A stretch of 32,507 bases of DNA from Chryseobacterium sp. 36-9 (GCA_001898785.1 MKVE01000045.1:11379-43885); one strand, 5' to 3'; positions 15,344-24,212 are shown, counted from the first letter of the stretch. Numbers and translations are program-made. The notes: generated by a model not told the origin, from the letters alone.

Positions 15344-16726
15344 TTATATTTTGTCTGAAACTTTGCTTCTTTTAATGAATTGACCATAGCCTTTTGGAAT
15401 AAGGCATTCATTATTATCAATAGCAACTTTTCCACGCAGTAAGACTGTTTTTACTTTCCCGGTCACTTCCCAGCCTTCGTAACCGCTGTAATCCACATTC
15501 ATATGATGGGTTTTTGCAGAAATCGTATGCTTTTCATTCGGGTCGAAAATGACTAAATCAGCATCAGAGCCAATAGAAATCGTTCCTTTTTTAGGATACA
15601 TCCCGAAAATCTTTGCAGGATTGGTACAAGCTACTTCCACGAATTTACTTAATGTGATTCTGCCTTTATCGACACCTTCAGAATACAAAAGCTCCATCCG
15701 GTTTTCTACGGCCGGATGACCATTTGGAATTTTGGAAAAATCATCAATTCCCATTAGTTTCTGTTCCCAAAAAAACGGACAATGATCTGTTGCCACGACA
15801 TTGACCAATCCTTGGTTAATTCCTGCCCAAAGCGTTTCCTGGTCTTTTTTCTCTCGTAATGGTGGCGACATTACCCATTTTGCACCTTCAAAATCCTGCT
15901 CATACAAACTTGCATCAAGAATCAAATACTGGATACAGGTTTCCACAAAAACGTGCTGATTTCTTCTGGTTGCATTTCTCACCGCATTAAGAGCACCTTC
16001 ACAGGTCAGATGAACAATATAGCCGGGACAACCTGTGAAATTCGTCATATCTACAAAACGTTCACTGGCTTCTGCTTCGGTTACTTCCGGTTGTGACAAA
16101 TAATGGTAAATCGGTGCCCGATTCCCTTCATTTCTATTTTTCTGAACCAGATAATCAATCATATCACCATTGGTTGCATGAACATTGATAAGTCCGCCGT
16201 GTTGTTTTACTTCTTCCATCAAGCCAACCATCTGACGATCATCAACCATCAATGCACCTTTGTAAGCCATAAAGGTTTTGAAAGAAGTAATACCTTCCTC
16301 TTCAATCATTTCACGGATTTCCGGTTTTGTATTCTCATTATAATCGGTAACAGCCATATGAAAACTGTAATCGCCAATAGCATTTCCGTCGCTTCTTCCC
16401 TTCCATTCTTCCAAAGCAGAACGAAGTGATTTTCCCTGAGTCTGCAAAATAAAATCGATAACCATAGTCGTTCCGCCAAATAACGCAGCACGGGTTCCGG
16501 TTTCATAAGAATCGCTGGAAAAAGTTCCCATAAACGGCATATCCAGATGAACATGCGGATCTATTCCTCCAGGAAAAATCAATTTTCCGGAAGCTTCAAT
16601 GACTTTATCCGCTTCATAATTCAAATTCTTTCCGATGGCCGAAATCGTTTCACCTTCGATAAAAATATCGCCAATGAAATTTTCTGAAGCTGTGACTATA
16701 TTTCCGTTTTTGATTAAAATACTCAT
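15344..16726 (-). CDS. hydA: Dihydropyrimidinase (D-hydantoinase)
   Basis: A zinc amidohydrolase that opens the dihydrouracil or dihydrothymine ring to the N-carbamoyl-beta-amino acid. All 460 residues fit the family, with metal ligands His58 and His60 (DPHVHLD), the carbamylated Lys150 (SFKTFMAYKG), His183 (NVHATNGD), His239 (IVHLTCEG) and Asp314 (ATDHCPF), and Tyr155, which binds the substrate. The WVMSPPLREKKDQETLW element is also typical. It lies between the NCS1 transporter and the beta-ureidopropionase, with gaps of 30 and 33 bases, so it is cotranscribed with both. Confidence 0.95.
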   Translation of the reverse strand: MSILIKNGNIVTASENFIGDIFIEGETISAIGKNLNYEADKVIEASGKLIFPGGIDPHVHLDMPFMGTFSSDSYETGTRAALFGGTTMVIDFILQTQGKSLRSALEEWKGRSDGNAIGDYSFHMAVTDYNENTKPEIREMIEEEGITSFKTFMAYKGALMVDDRQMVGLMEEVKQHGGLINVHATNGDMIDYLVQKNRNEGNRAPIYHYLSQPEVTEAEASERFVDMTNFTGCPGYIVHLTCEGALNAVRNATRRNQHVFVETCIQYLILDASLYEQDFEGAKWVMSPPLREKKDQETLWAGINQGLVNVVATDHCPFFWEQKLMGIDDFSKIPNGHPAVENRMELLYSEGVDKGRITLSKFVEVACTNPAKIFGMYPKKGTISIGSDADLVIFDPNEKHTISAKTHHMNVDYSGYEGWEVTGKVKTVLLRGKVAIDNNECLIPKGYGQFIKRSKVSDKI

Positions 16727-16756
16727 ACGTGATTATAAATGATGAATGATAAATTA

Positions 16757-18229
16757 TTAATGATGCTTTTTTGGTTCTTTAATTTTGTTTTTCATTAAGA
16801 TAAAATAAACCAATCCGCTGATGAAAAATCCGACAAACCAACCATAGTGATAAAGGTTTGTCAGCCATTCCGGAACCAAATCTGCAGGAATTAATTTAAC
16901 AGTAACTAAAAATCCAGGAATATTAGGGAGAATTCCAAGAATCAGTGCCATAATGGCTTTGGAATTGAATCCGTTTTTGTAAGAATAAGTTTTTCCTTCC
17001 TGATATAATTCTTCAAGAATCAACTTTTGCTTTCGGACAAAAAAGTAGTCTGAAATCATAATGCCGCCAATCGGTCCAAGCAAACTTGAGTAACCGACCA
17101 GCCAGGTAAAAATATACCCGGAAGGATCTGCAATCAGCTTCCAGGGACATATTAATATCCCAATAATACCCGTGATATAACCACCCGTTCTGAAAGTAAT
17201 TTTAGTTGGATTGAGATTGGCAAAATCATTGGCAGGACTTACAATATTCGCTGCAATATTAGTTGCTAAAGTAGAAATGGCGATTGCTAACATCGCTAAA
17301 GTCACCAGGATTTTATTTTCAAATTTTCCCGCAAGAATTACCGGGTCCCAAATTGTGGTTCCATATATAATTGTAGTCGCAGAAGTCACTACCACGCCAA
17401 TGAATGAGAAAACTGCCATAGACGGAGGCAAACCAATCATTTGTCCATTGATTTGAGCCTTCTGGGAAGTAGCATATCTTGTAAAATCCGGGATATTCAA
17501 TGATAATGTTGCCCAGAATCCAACCATTCCCGTCAGAGCAGGAAAAAAAAACTTCCAGAATTCTGAAGATGTTTGAAACTTAGAGGATTGGTCTAGTATT
17601 CTGTCCAGACCATCTGTTGAGTATATTGCCCAAAATAAAAGAGCAAAAGCTGCAGCCGGAAGGAATACTGCTTTAAAAACCAATAATTTACGAATGCTGT
17701 CTACTCCAAAATAAACCACAATCATATTGATTGCCAGAAAAATCAGAAAGCAGACCATTTCCAAGGCTGGAGGGAAAAATCCCGTGACCATTGGCTCCGA
17801 AAGTGAAGGCATCCAGACTCTCAAAATCTGATAAAATGAAACTCCACCAATCCACGTCTGAATCCCAAACCATCCACATGCGACAATTGCTCTTAATAAT
17901 GCAGGAATATTAGCGCCCGTAGTTCCAAAACTGGCTCTTGCTAATACAGGAAAAGGAATTCCGTATTTTGTCCCGGCGTGACCGTTAAGAATCATCGGAA
18001 TCAACACAATAATATTTCCTAAAAATATAGTCACTACCGATTGCCACCAGTTCATCCCACCTTCTATCAGAGAACTTGCCAGCATATAGGTTGGGATACA
18101 CATTGACATACTGATCCATAATGAGGCATAATTCCATGTTCCCCAGGTTCTTTTGTTTGGAGAAACAGGAGCCAAATCTTCATTATAAAGTTTTGGATCA
18201 AAAACAGGATCAGTATTGATATCCGGCAT
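16757..18229 (-). CDS. NCS1-family nucleobase/hydantoin transporter
   Basis: A 490-residue inner-membrane permease with about 12 hydrophobic segments, of the nucleobase:cation symporter-1 family (Mhp1, PucI, allantoin and uracil permeases). The N-terminal signature NKRTWGTWNYASLW is clear. Counterparts of the substrate-contacting residues of Mhp1 are Trp120 and Gln124 in CGWFGIQTWIGG and the Asn in NIAANIVSPANDFANLNP. Sitting between the aminotransferase and the dihydropyrimidinase genes, it most probably imports uracil, thymine or a dihydropyrimidine; hydantoins or allantoin remain possible. Confidence 0.9.
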   Translation of the reverse strand: MPDINTDPVFDPKLYNEDLAPVSPNKRTWGTWNYASLWISMSMCIPTYMLASSLIEGGMNWWQSVVTIFLGNIIVLIPMILNGHAGTKYGIPFPVLARASFGTTGANIPALLRAIVACGWFGIQTWIGGVSFYQILRVWMPSLSEPMVTGFFPPALEMVCFLIFLAINMIVVYFGVDSIRKLLVFKAVFLPAAAFALLFWAIYSTDGLDRILDQSSKFQTSSEFWKFFFPALTGMVGFWATLSLNIPDFTRYATSQKAQINGQMIGLPPSMAVFSFIGVVVTSATTIIYGTTIWDPVILAGKFENKILVTLAMLAIAISTLATNIAANIVSPANDFANLNPTKITFRTGGYITGIIGILICPWKLIADPSGYIFTWLVGYSSLLGPIGGIMISDYFFVRKQKLILEELYQEGKTYSYKNGFNSKAIMALILGILPNIPGFLVTVKLIPADLVPEWLTNLYHYGWFVGFFISGLVYFILMKNKIKEPKKHH

Positions 18230-18246
18230 TATTTAATAAAATAGTG

Positions 18247-19599
18247 TTAGTATGTAGCTTCGTCAGCAATCTTAAGAGCTTCTGAAATAATTGCCAGCCC
18301 TTTGTCGATTTCTTCTTTTGTAATAATCAATGGTGGCGCAATAAAAATATAACCCCATCTTACGAAAGTATACATTCCCAGTTCTTTGATTTTAGCAGCA
18401 ACCTTATTCATTACCATCATTTCATCCGGTTTTGCATTGAAAGGCGCCATTGGTTCTTTGGTTTCCCTGTTTTTCACCAGCTCAAGACAGCCAAGCAGTC
18501 CTGTATTCCTAAAATCACCGATTGAAGGATGGATCTTTTTCATTTCTTCAATTCGGGACTCCAGATATTTTCCCATTTCTGCGGCTCTTTCGATAAGATG
18601 ATCTTCTTCATATATCCTGATCACTTCCATAGCGGCAGCACACGAAACAGCGTGAGCGGAATAGGTCAGCCCTAATGGCAGTACTGCGTCATCATATTTA
18701 GAGGCGATCTTTTCTGAAACCATTACACATCCCAATGGAAGATAGCCACAAGTAAGACCTTTGGCCATAACAATCATATCCGGAATAATATCATGATTCT
18801 GAAATCCGAACCATTTCCCGGTTCTTCCGAAACCTGACATTACTTCATCCATGATCAATAATATACCATGCTTATTACAGATTTCTCTCACTTTTTTCAG
18901 ATAACCTTTGGGATACTGCAAGCAGCCGGAAGTTCCGGATTCGCCTTCCAGAAGAATAGCAGCAATAGTTCCGGGACCTTCATATTCAATTTGCCTTTCC
19001 AATGAAGCAACTGCATCTTTCAGGAGGTTGTCTTCACCGTATTCGTAACGATAAGCATAAGGCAAATCGAAGTGAACAAAGTTGGGCGCTTGCTGGGCAT
19101 CTACAGGGATTTTCCTAGGGTCTCCACCTGCTGAAATGGCACCAATCGTAGCGCCATGATAAGACTGATATCTTGTAAAGATCTTATGTCTGCCTGTATA
19201 AAGTCTAGCTAATTTAATAGCATTTTCGTTAGATGTTGCTCCACAAACCGTGAAGAAAGCACGGTTCAGATCGCCTGGACAAATTTCTGCAAGCTTCTTA
19301 CCCAAGTCGCCTCGGACCTTTGAAACACAGCTTGGCGAAATGAAGGCTACCTGCTGCATCTGTTTTACAACAGCATTTGTCACACGCTGGTCTCCGTAAC
19401 CGATATTGGAATTCATGAGACCGGAAGAAAAATCAATGATTTTTTGCCCGCTGTAATCATAAAGATATACACCTTCTGCTCTTTCTACCGCAAATGGGTC
19501 GATTCCTTTCTGTTTGGACCAGGACATTATCGTGTAATCGAGCGCATTGTCAATTACTTCCTGTCTATTGACTTTATTTTCTAATGTTTCTGACATCAT
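18247..19599 (-). CDS. Class III aminotransferase, probably beta-alanine/beta-aminoisobutyrate specific
   Basis: A PLP-dependent omega-amino acid aminotransferase of 450 residues. The PLP site shows Asp251 in LLIMDEVMSGFGRTG and the Schiff-base Lys280 in VMAKGLTCGYLPLG; GATSNENAIKLAR (120-132) binds the cofactor phosphate. It would transfer the amino group of beta-alanine (from uracil) or beta-aminoisobutyrate (from thymine) to pyruvate or 2-oxoglutarate, giving malonate or methylmalonate semialdehyde. The dehydrogenase that consumes these lies immediately upstream with a 35-base gap. The amino acceptor cannot be told from sequence. Confidence 0.88.
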   Translation of the reverse strand: MMSETLENKVNRQEVIDNALDYTIMSWSKQKGIDPFAVERAEGVYLYDYSGQKIIDFSSGLMNSNIGYGDQRVTNAVVKQMQQVAFISPSCVSKVRGDLGKKLAEICPGDLNRAFFTVCGATSNENAIKLARLYTGRHKIFTRYQSYHGATIGAISAGGDPRKIPVDAQQAPNFVHFDLPYAYRYEYGEDNLLKDAVASLERQIEYEGPGTIAAILLEGESGTSGCLQYPKGYLKKVREICNKHGILLIMDEVMSGFGRTGKWFGFQNHDIIPDMIVMAKGLTCGYLPLGCVMVSEKIASKYDDAVLPLGLTYSAHAVSCAAAMEVIRIYEEDHLIERAAEMGKYLESRIEEMKKIHPSIGDFRNTGLLGCLELVKNRETKEPMAPFNAKPDEMMVMNKVAAKIKELGMYTFVRWGYIFIAPPLIITKEEIDKGLAIISEALKIADEATY

Positions 19600-19634
19600 T
19601 GATTTGAAATTTGAAATTCATAATTTTCAATACT

Positions 19635-21098
19635 TTAGCTCATCCAGTTGATCCCGGCTTCGGGATTCCATTTGGTAGTCATCTTTTTCAGCTTGGTCCA
19701 GAACTCGATAGAACTTTTTCCGGTGATATCTCCCACCCCGAATCTGGATTCGTTCCAGCCTCCGAAAGAAAAAGGCTCTCTAGGTACGGGCACACCGATA
19801 TTAACACCAATCATTCCGGCCGAAGCATTTTCCATCACATATCTGGCTAATCCGCCGCTTTGTGTAAAAACGGAAGCTGCGTTACCATAAGGATTGGCAT
19901 TTTCAATTTTCAAAGCATCTTCGAGACTCCGGCTTCTGATAATGGAGATAACCGGCCCGAAGATCTCTTCTTTAGCTACAGACATTTCCGGTGTCACAAA
20001 ATCTATAATTGTAGGACCGACATAATAGCCGTTTTCCTTACCCTCAACTTTATAATTTCTTCCATCCAAAAGTATTTTTGCCCCATCTTTCTCAGCCTGG
20101 GTGATATAACTTTCTATTCTTTCCTTAGCAGCTTTTGAAATCACGGAACCAAGGTTTTTCCCGGGAATCACATTTTTAGCTTCCTGCACCATTTTTTCAA
20201 TAATATGATCTGTCTGCCCAACAGCCACCATTGCCGAAGCTGCCATACATCTTTGTCCTGCACAACCCGACATTGAAGCTGTCACATTAGCAGCAGTCAT
20301 TTCGGGATTCGCATCCGGTAAAACCAAAAGGTGATTTTTCGCACCTCCCAGCGCCAGGCATCTTTTAAGATTAGATGTTGCTCTTTGATAGACAATCTTG
20401 GCAACTTTTGTGGATCCTACAAATGATACTGCTTCTATATCAGGATGATCACAGATAGCTTCCACAATCTCCTTTTCACCATGTACGATATTGAATACAC
20501 CATCCGGAAGACCTGCCTGCTTCAGAAGCTCTGCAATTTTCAGAGCACTCAAAGGAACTAATTCTGATGTTTTCAGGATCATCGTATTGCCGAGTGTTAT
20601 TGCATTTGGGATTGTCCAGTTAGGCACCATTGAAGGAAAATTAAACGGTACAATAGAGGCAACAACACCTAAAGCCGCATGTTCTGTTCTGCATTCCACC
20701 CCTTTGCTGACTTCCAGAATCTCACCCTGGATCAACTGAGGAAGTGACACAGCAAACTCAGTCAGCTCAATGCTTTTTTCTATCTCGGCCCTGGCTTCGT
20801 CCAGGGTTTTCCCGTTTTCTTCCTGAATCAAAGCTGACAACTCATTAATGTTCTGTTCCAGGAGTCTCTTGTATCTGAAAAAAACCTGAACCCTATCCTT
20901 TATTGGAGTTTTTGACCATGTTTTAAAAGCTTCTTTTGCTGCCGAAACTGCTTTATCCAAATCGTCTTTTGAAGATACAGCCAGTTCCGCAATCACTTCA
21001 CCGGTTAGCGGAGATTCCACATTCATCCAGCGATCTGTAATGGTTCCAACAAAGACTCCATTAATATAATTATTAACTTTTCCGTATTTATTTGACAT
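19635..21098 (-). CDS. mmsA: CoA-acylating (methyl)malonate-semialdehyde dehydrogenase
   Basis: It converts malonate or methylmalonate semialdehyde with CoA and NAD to acetyl-CoA or propionyl-CoA plus CO2, the exit of pyrimidine catabolism. The start at 21098 (MSNKYGKVNNYING) gives 487 residues, the family length; an upstream start would add a poorly conserved hydrophobic tail. Features are PFNFPSMVPNWTIPNAI (151-167), the LALGGAKNHLLVLPDA segment special to this class, and catalytic Cys284 in CAGQRCMAAS. It is the first gene of the operon, with a promoter candidate just upstream and the divergent Lrp regulator beyond. Confidence 0.93.
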   Translation of the reverse strand: MSNKYGKVNNYINGVFVGTITDRWMNVESPLTGEVIAELAVSSKDDLDKAVSAAKEAFKTWSKTPIKDRVQVFFRYKRLLEQNINELSALIQEENGKTLDEARAEIEKSIELTEFAVSLPQLIQGEILEVSKGVECRTEHAALGVVASIVPFNFPSMVPNWTIPNAITLGNTMILKTSELVPLSALKIAELLKQAGLPDGVFNIVHGEKEIVEAICDHPDIEAVSFVGSTKVAKIVYQRATSNLKRCLALGGAKNHLLVLPDANPEMTAANVTASMSGCAGQRCMAASAMVAVGQTDHIIEKMVQEAKNVIPGKNLGSVISKAAKERIESYITQAEKDGAKILLDGRNYKVEGKENGYYVGPTIIDFVTPEMSVAKEEIFGPVISIIRSRSLEDALKIENANPYGNAASVFTQSGGLARYVMENASAGMIGVNIGVPVPREPFSFGGWNESRFGVGDITGKSSIEFWTKLKKMTTKWNPEAGINWMS

Positions 21099-21128
21099 TT
21101 TTATTAATGATTTTATAAAGATTTTAAC

Positions 21129-21156
21129 GAAAGCTAATCTAAAAAACAATTTTCAA
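21129..21156 (-). promoter_or_regulatory. Promoter candidate for the pyrimidine-degradation operon
   Basis: On the minus strand a TTG (21154-21156) is followed after 17 bases by TAGCTTTC (21129-21136), one base off the TAnnTTTG consensus. It lies about 30 bases before the mmsA start, within the 140-base AT-rich gap shared with the divergent regulator gene, where an Lrp-type protein could bind. Confidence 0.4.
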
Positions 21157-21213
21157 TAATATGCAATTTTTACAATAATTTATAATCATTCTAAAAAATT
21201 TGCAAAAATTTGA

Positions 21214-21221
21214 TACTTTTG
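21214..21221 (+). promoter_or_regulatory. Candidate -7 element for the Lrp-type regulator
   Basis: TACTTTTG matches TAnnTTTG and lies 17 bases before the regulator's ATG. No well-spaced TTG was found for a -33 element; the only nearby TTTG (21199-21202) is too close. The AT-rich surrounding is suitable for autoregulation by an Lrp protein. Confidence 0.4.
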
Positions 21222-21238
21222 TGTAAAATTTACTCTAA

Positions 21239-21703
21239 ATGGAAAATAAGCTGGACGAAATTGATTTTCTAATTCTCAAAGAACTCCAAAAAGACGGCCG
21301 TGCATCATTTACAGAAATAGCCGATAAACTCAAAATTTCTATCAGTAATGTTAGAAGCCGCGTGACCAAGCTTATCGAGGAAAAGACCATCCAAATCGTT
21401 GGAAGAATCAATCCTCAGAATGTCGGTTTCAATGCTTACGCGAATATTGCAGTCTCGGTGCGTCCTGCCAACCTGATCCCAAGTGTGATAGAGACTCTTC
21501 TGAAAATGCCGGAAGTCAGCTTCCTGGCCAATACAGCAGGAGAATTTGATATCGAAGTCGATATTATGAGTAAAAACAATGAACAGCTTCACCAGCTGGT
21601 CAATCAGAAAATTGCTAAAATAGAAGGCGTATTTCAGACTAAAACTACGCTCTACATGAAAGTGCACAAATATGCCCAACCCGATCTGGATCTGGTGAAA
21701 TAA
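21239..21703 (+). CDS. Lrp/AsnC-family transcriptional regulator
   Basis: A 154-residue regulator: an N-terminal winged helix-turn-helix (residues 5-60, DFLILKELQKDGRASFTEIA then ISNVRSRVTKLIEEKTI) and a C-terminal RAM ligand-binding domain (about 65-145). It is divergent from mmsA across a 140-base gap and is the only regulator near the pyrimidine operon, so it probably controls it in response to an amino acid-like ligand such as beta-alanine or beta-aminoisobutyrate. That ligand is inferred from context. Lrp-type regulators of pyrimidine or branched-chain semialdehyde pathways are known elsewhere. Followed by a clear terminator. Confidence 0.9.
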   Translation: MENKLDEIDFLILKELQKDGRASFTEIADKLKISISNVRSRVTKLIEEKTIQIVGRINPQNVGFNAYANIAVSVRPANLIPSVIETLLKMPEVSFLANTAGEFDIEVDIMSKNNEQLHQLVNQKIAKIEGVFQTKTTLYMKVHKYAQPDLDLVK

Positions 21704-21736
21704 AGGGTAACCTTTTATTTTCTGAAAATATGCAAA

Positions 21737-21765
21737 AAAAATTGAGCAGTAATTGCTCAATTTTT
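21737..21765. terminator. Bidirectional terminator after the Lrp gene
   Basis: Arms AAAAATTGAGCA (21737-21748) and TGCTCAATTTTT (21754-21765) form a perfect 12-base stem with a 5-base loop, and A/T tails on both sides. It separates the convergent regulator and DUF4142 genes. Confidence 0.85.
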
Positions 21766-21792
21766 CAACATAACTTTATTATTTAGCATCTA

Positions 21793-22425
21793 TTATTTGA
21801 CTGCCGATTTGGCTTTTTCTGATTCCATCAGGTGATGTTCCAGAGTCGGAACGGTTTTGCCGGCAAATGCTTTTAAAGAAGCCTCTGATCCTTTGGACGC
21901 TTCTTCTTTGAACTCCGCAATATCTTTTTTATGATCGCTAACCATAAGATCTGTATAGGCACGGTCAAAGTCTGCACCTTTTTTAGCCTTCAGATCATCA
22001 TATTTTTTCTGCTTATCTGCATCCAGGCCTGTTGGTAAAGTATAACCCACAGCTGACGCCCATTGTTTGAGCTCATCATTCGCTTTGCTGTGATCCTTAA
22101 CCATCATTGCTCCAAGAGATTTCACAGCCCCATTGGAAGCATTGGTGGAAGCCAGCTGCCCCATTTGCACTTCCATTATTCCACCTCTTGCAGCAGCATC
22201 AGCAAACTTTTTATCCTGCGTACTCAGATTAGTACCGGTAGTTTTCCCTGTTCCGGCAGATGTGGAATCTGCAGGCATCACTGTACTGTCGGTGTTCATT
22301 GCAGCAGAATCATTAGGTGTTGTTATAGCCGTGCTGTCACCGGCTGTATCCATTGTCGTCGTTTCACTTTTTTTGCAGGCTACCAATGCCGTTACAACCA
22401 GAAGACTTAAGATTGAATTTTTCAT
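21793..22425 (-). CDS. DUF4142 lipoprotein
   Basis: A 210-residue lipoprotein: MKNSILSLLVVTALVAC with Cys17 as the lipidation site. Residues 20-65 are a low-complexity linker of Thr, Ser, Asp, Ala and Met, as in outer-surface anchors. Residues 68-205 are a helical DUF4142 domain (ferritin-like fold predicted for the family), with KFADAAARGGIMEVQMGQLA, MMVKDHSKANDELKQWA, SDHKKDIAEFKEEA and TLEHHLMESE; the repeated His/Glu/Asp residues could bind metal. Family function is unknown, with stress links proposed. It has no operon partner; a terminator-like stem lies upstream. Confidence 0.85.
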   Translation of the reverse strand: MKNSILSLLVVTALVACKKSETTTMDTAGDSTAITTPNDSAAMNTDSTVMPADSTSAGTGKTTGTNLSTQDKKFADAAARGGIMEVQMGQLASTNASNGAVKSLGAMMVKDHSKANDELKQWASAVGYTLPTGLDADKQKKYDDLKAKKGADFDRAYTDLMVSDHKKDIAEFKEEASKGSEASLKAFAGKTVPTLEHHLMESEKAKSAVK

Positions 22426-22490
22426 AATAATATTATTTAGTGTGTGATGCTCATTAAATTAACAATTTGTCTGCCAAACAATTACGCCAT

Positions 22491-22577
22491 CTAAATAAAA
22501 AAGAGAGAAACAATCTGAGCTGCTTCTCTCCATGAGTAAAATATAATTAATATATGGATTGCCAGAAAAGAGGACAT
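22491..22577 (-). CDS. Possible 28-residue hydrophobic small protein
   Basis: An ATG-started frame of 28 residues, beginning MSSFLAIHILIIFYSW and ending IVSLFFI, with one probable membrane-spanning segment. It is preceded by AAGGAGGGCAGCA, a strong Shine-Dalgarno with six bases to the ATG, which is rare in this phylum. The last third of the frame overlaps the terminator stem at 22497-22530. A near-consensus TACTTTG lies about 70 bases upstream. It could be a small membrane protein, a type I toxin-like peptide, or chance coding in a small RNA; the terminator overlap argues for caution. Confidence 0.3.
   Translation of the reverse strand: MSSFLAIHILIIFYSWREAAQIVSLFFI
22497..22530 (-). terminator. 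Rho-independent terminator upstream of the DUF4142 gene
   Basis: On the minus strand a GAGAGAAGCA/TGTTTCTCTC stem (10 pairs including one G-T) with an 8-base loop is followed by six T residues. Nothing conventional is encoded just upstream, so it ends a small unannotated transcript or attenuates DUF4142 expression. The rest of the gap 22426-22910 is about 25% GC and shows no larger frame. Confidence 0.65.
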
Positions 22578-22910
22578 TGCTGCCCTCCTTATCAAAAAAT
22601 CTAATACACTATGAACTAGATTTTCTTGAAATTTTCACATCAAAGTATTTGCCAAAATTGGAGGCTTTTAAATCGAAATTTTATATCAAGTCCAATTGAT
22701 ATTGTTTATAATCAACATGATATGAAGTATTAATTACATTTAATAAAAAATTAACATCATAACTATAAATACGAAGACTCATTGCCGAATTGTTTGTATC
22801 AAACATTAATAAACAGATAAATGATAATTCGAATTCATTTATGGTCTTAAAATTGATATTGAATTTTATATACCACTATTAATTTGATATTAACTTAACA
22901 CTTTTTCACA

Positions 22911-23282
22911 ATGATATTCGATAAAAACTTTTTGAAAATGCCGGGAGACGACGGCTTTTTTATTTACCAGGGAGAACAGGATAACAGCAATTTTGTGAAT
23001 CCTTATAACGATAATCCTTATATGATCAGCTCCCTTCAGAAACTTAAAAAACGAATGACCTGCAGAAAAAAACAATCCATTGTCAATCAATGTCTGGATG
23101 AATATAAAGATCATATGGTGGAAAATCCCCAACTAAATCACGTTTTCGAAATAGAAGACATCCGGCCGTCAAAAGTGTCTTTTGCCGAATATGCCAAATC
23201 CTCTTATCAAAAAGTGCTGAAAGACCTGGAGAATATCCAGAAACTCATTGATCAGCTGAGCATCAATGAAGTGCGTCTGTAA
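22911..23282 (+). CDS. Hypothetical protein, 123 residues
   Basis: A soluble, charged protein of unknown family. Residues 1-40 are rich in Asn, Asp and aromatic residues (GDDGFFIYQGEQDNSNF); from about 40 it is probably alpha-helical (SSLQKLKKRMTCRKKQSIVN), ending with a likely coiled helix (YQKVLKDLENIQKLIDQL). Two cysteines are present. The gene has a long AT-rich upstream region and a strong terminator 33 bases after its stop, consistent with a real single-gene unit. No homolog was recognised. Confidence 0.6.
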   Translation: MIFDKNFLKMPGDDGFFIYQGEQDNSNFVNPYNDNPYMISSLQKLKKRMTCRKKQSIVNQCLDEYKDHMVENPQLNHVFEIEDIRPSKVSFAEYAKSSYQKVLKDLENIQKLIDQLSINEVRL

Positions 23283-23314
23283 GCCAAATCAATGAATGCT
23301 TGTCAATAGATATA

Positions 23315-23346
23315 AAAATCCCCGGAGCAAATGTTCCGGGGATTTT
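23315..23346. terminator. Bidirectional terminator
   Basis: AAAATCCCCGGA (23315-23326) and TCCGGGGATTTT (23335-23346) form a perfect 12-base GC-rich stem with an 8-base loop, between the convergent 123-residue gene and the DJ-1/PfpI gene. Confidence 0.9.
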
Positions 23347-23361
23347 ATATAACATTCTGAT

Positions 23362-23910
23362 CTAGAGATTCTGATCTTCGTGCTTACCTTCTTTGATCTC
23401 TTCCACCATTTTCGCATTGAAAGCCGGTAAATCTTCCGGTGTACGACTGGTTACCAATCCATTGTCCACCACTACTTCATTGTCTTCCCATACTGCTCCG
23501 GCATTTTTAAGATCGGCACTGATGGAATTGACCGAGGTCATTTTCCTGCCTTTGACCGCATCCGCATTGATAAGGATCTGCGGGCCGTGGCAGATCGCTG
23601 CGACCGGCTTATGCTGTGTGAAAAAATCCTGAACGAAAGACAACGCTTTTTCATTGGTCCTTAATTGATCTGGATTGATAACACCGCCTGGCAAAACCAG
23701 AGCTTCGTAATCAGAGGCCGATACACTATCCAGGGTTTTATCCACTTCATATTCCTGTCCCCAATCTTTCTCTGCCCAGGCTTTGATTGTTCCCGGTTTT
23801 GGACTGACGATATGTGCTGTCCAGCCTTGCTGTTCCAGATGTTCTTTCGGGGATTTCAATTCGCTTTCTTCGAAGCCATCTGTTGCGAGTATTGCAATTT
23901 TCTTTGACAT
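23362..23910 (-). CDS. DJ-1/PfpI-family protein
   Basis: A 182-residue member of the PfpI/YhbO branch of the DJ-1 superfamily, often annotated as protease or glyoxalase/deglycase. The nucleophile elbow is AAICHGPQILI with Cys107 and His108; an acidic partner is present in DGFEESEL (residues 14-16), and VLPGGVINPDQLR is the second conserved loop. VVVDNGLVTSRTPEDLPAF near the end is typical. Such proteins are usually stress-induced and cytoplasmic; the true substrate is unsettled. It is the last ordinary chromosomal gene before the Rhs region. Confidence 0.9.
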   Translation of the reverse strand: MSKKIAILATDGFEESELKSPKEHLEQQGWTAHIVSPKPGTIKAWAEKDWGQEYEVDKTLDSVSASDYEALVLPGGVINPDQLRTNEKALSFVQDFFTQHKPVAAICHGPQILINADAVKGRKMTSVNSISADLKNAGAVWEDNEVVVDNGLVTSRTPEDLPAFNAKMVEEIKEGKHEDQNL

Positions 23911-24039
23911 AACATTTATTTTTTGGTGATTAATATATCACATCAAAGAAAATATAATGCCGAGTGGGATTTATGAATTATAAACTTTGTTAAAGGTGCA
24001 ACTTTTAAATCTTGAATGAAAATCCTATGTATTGAGATA

Positions 24040-24212
24040 ACCAACATATCTGGAACACCTGTTATGGTTCTCAATATGTTAGATAGCCTGTTTTCTAATT
24101 TCTCCTATTCTGGCTATCTGCAATACCATTTCAAACTTTATTTTTCTATATTATTTATAAAAAATAGTATTGAAATTCAATACTATTTTTATTTACCAAC
24201 TTGTTTGGAACA
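24040..24212 (-). repeat. Palindrome-bearing repeat, copy 1 (outer boundary of the Rhs region)
   Basis: About 173 bases, closely matching copies at 28247-28426 and 30917-31096 in the same direction. It contains a perfect palindrome with 15-base arms around one base (24160-24190). The two ends of the element are themselves related, reading GTGTTCCA...GTTGGT on the minus strand, so it looks bounded by imperfect direct repeats. It marks the end of the toxin-immunity region next to the DJ-1 gene. Confidence 0.85.

Noticed and set aside
24040-24212. A peptide reading KFEMVLQIARTGEI in the repeat as a real coding region
   Set aside because: The reading frame is broken by a stop in copy 3 and has no start, so it is not conserved as coding.
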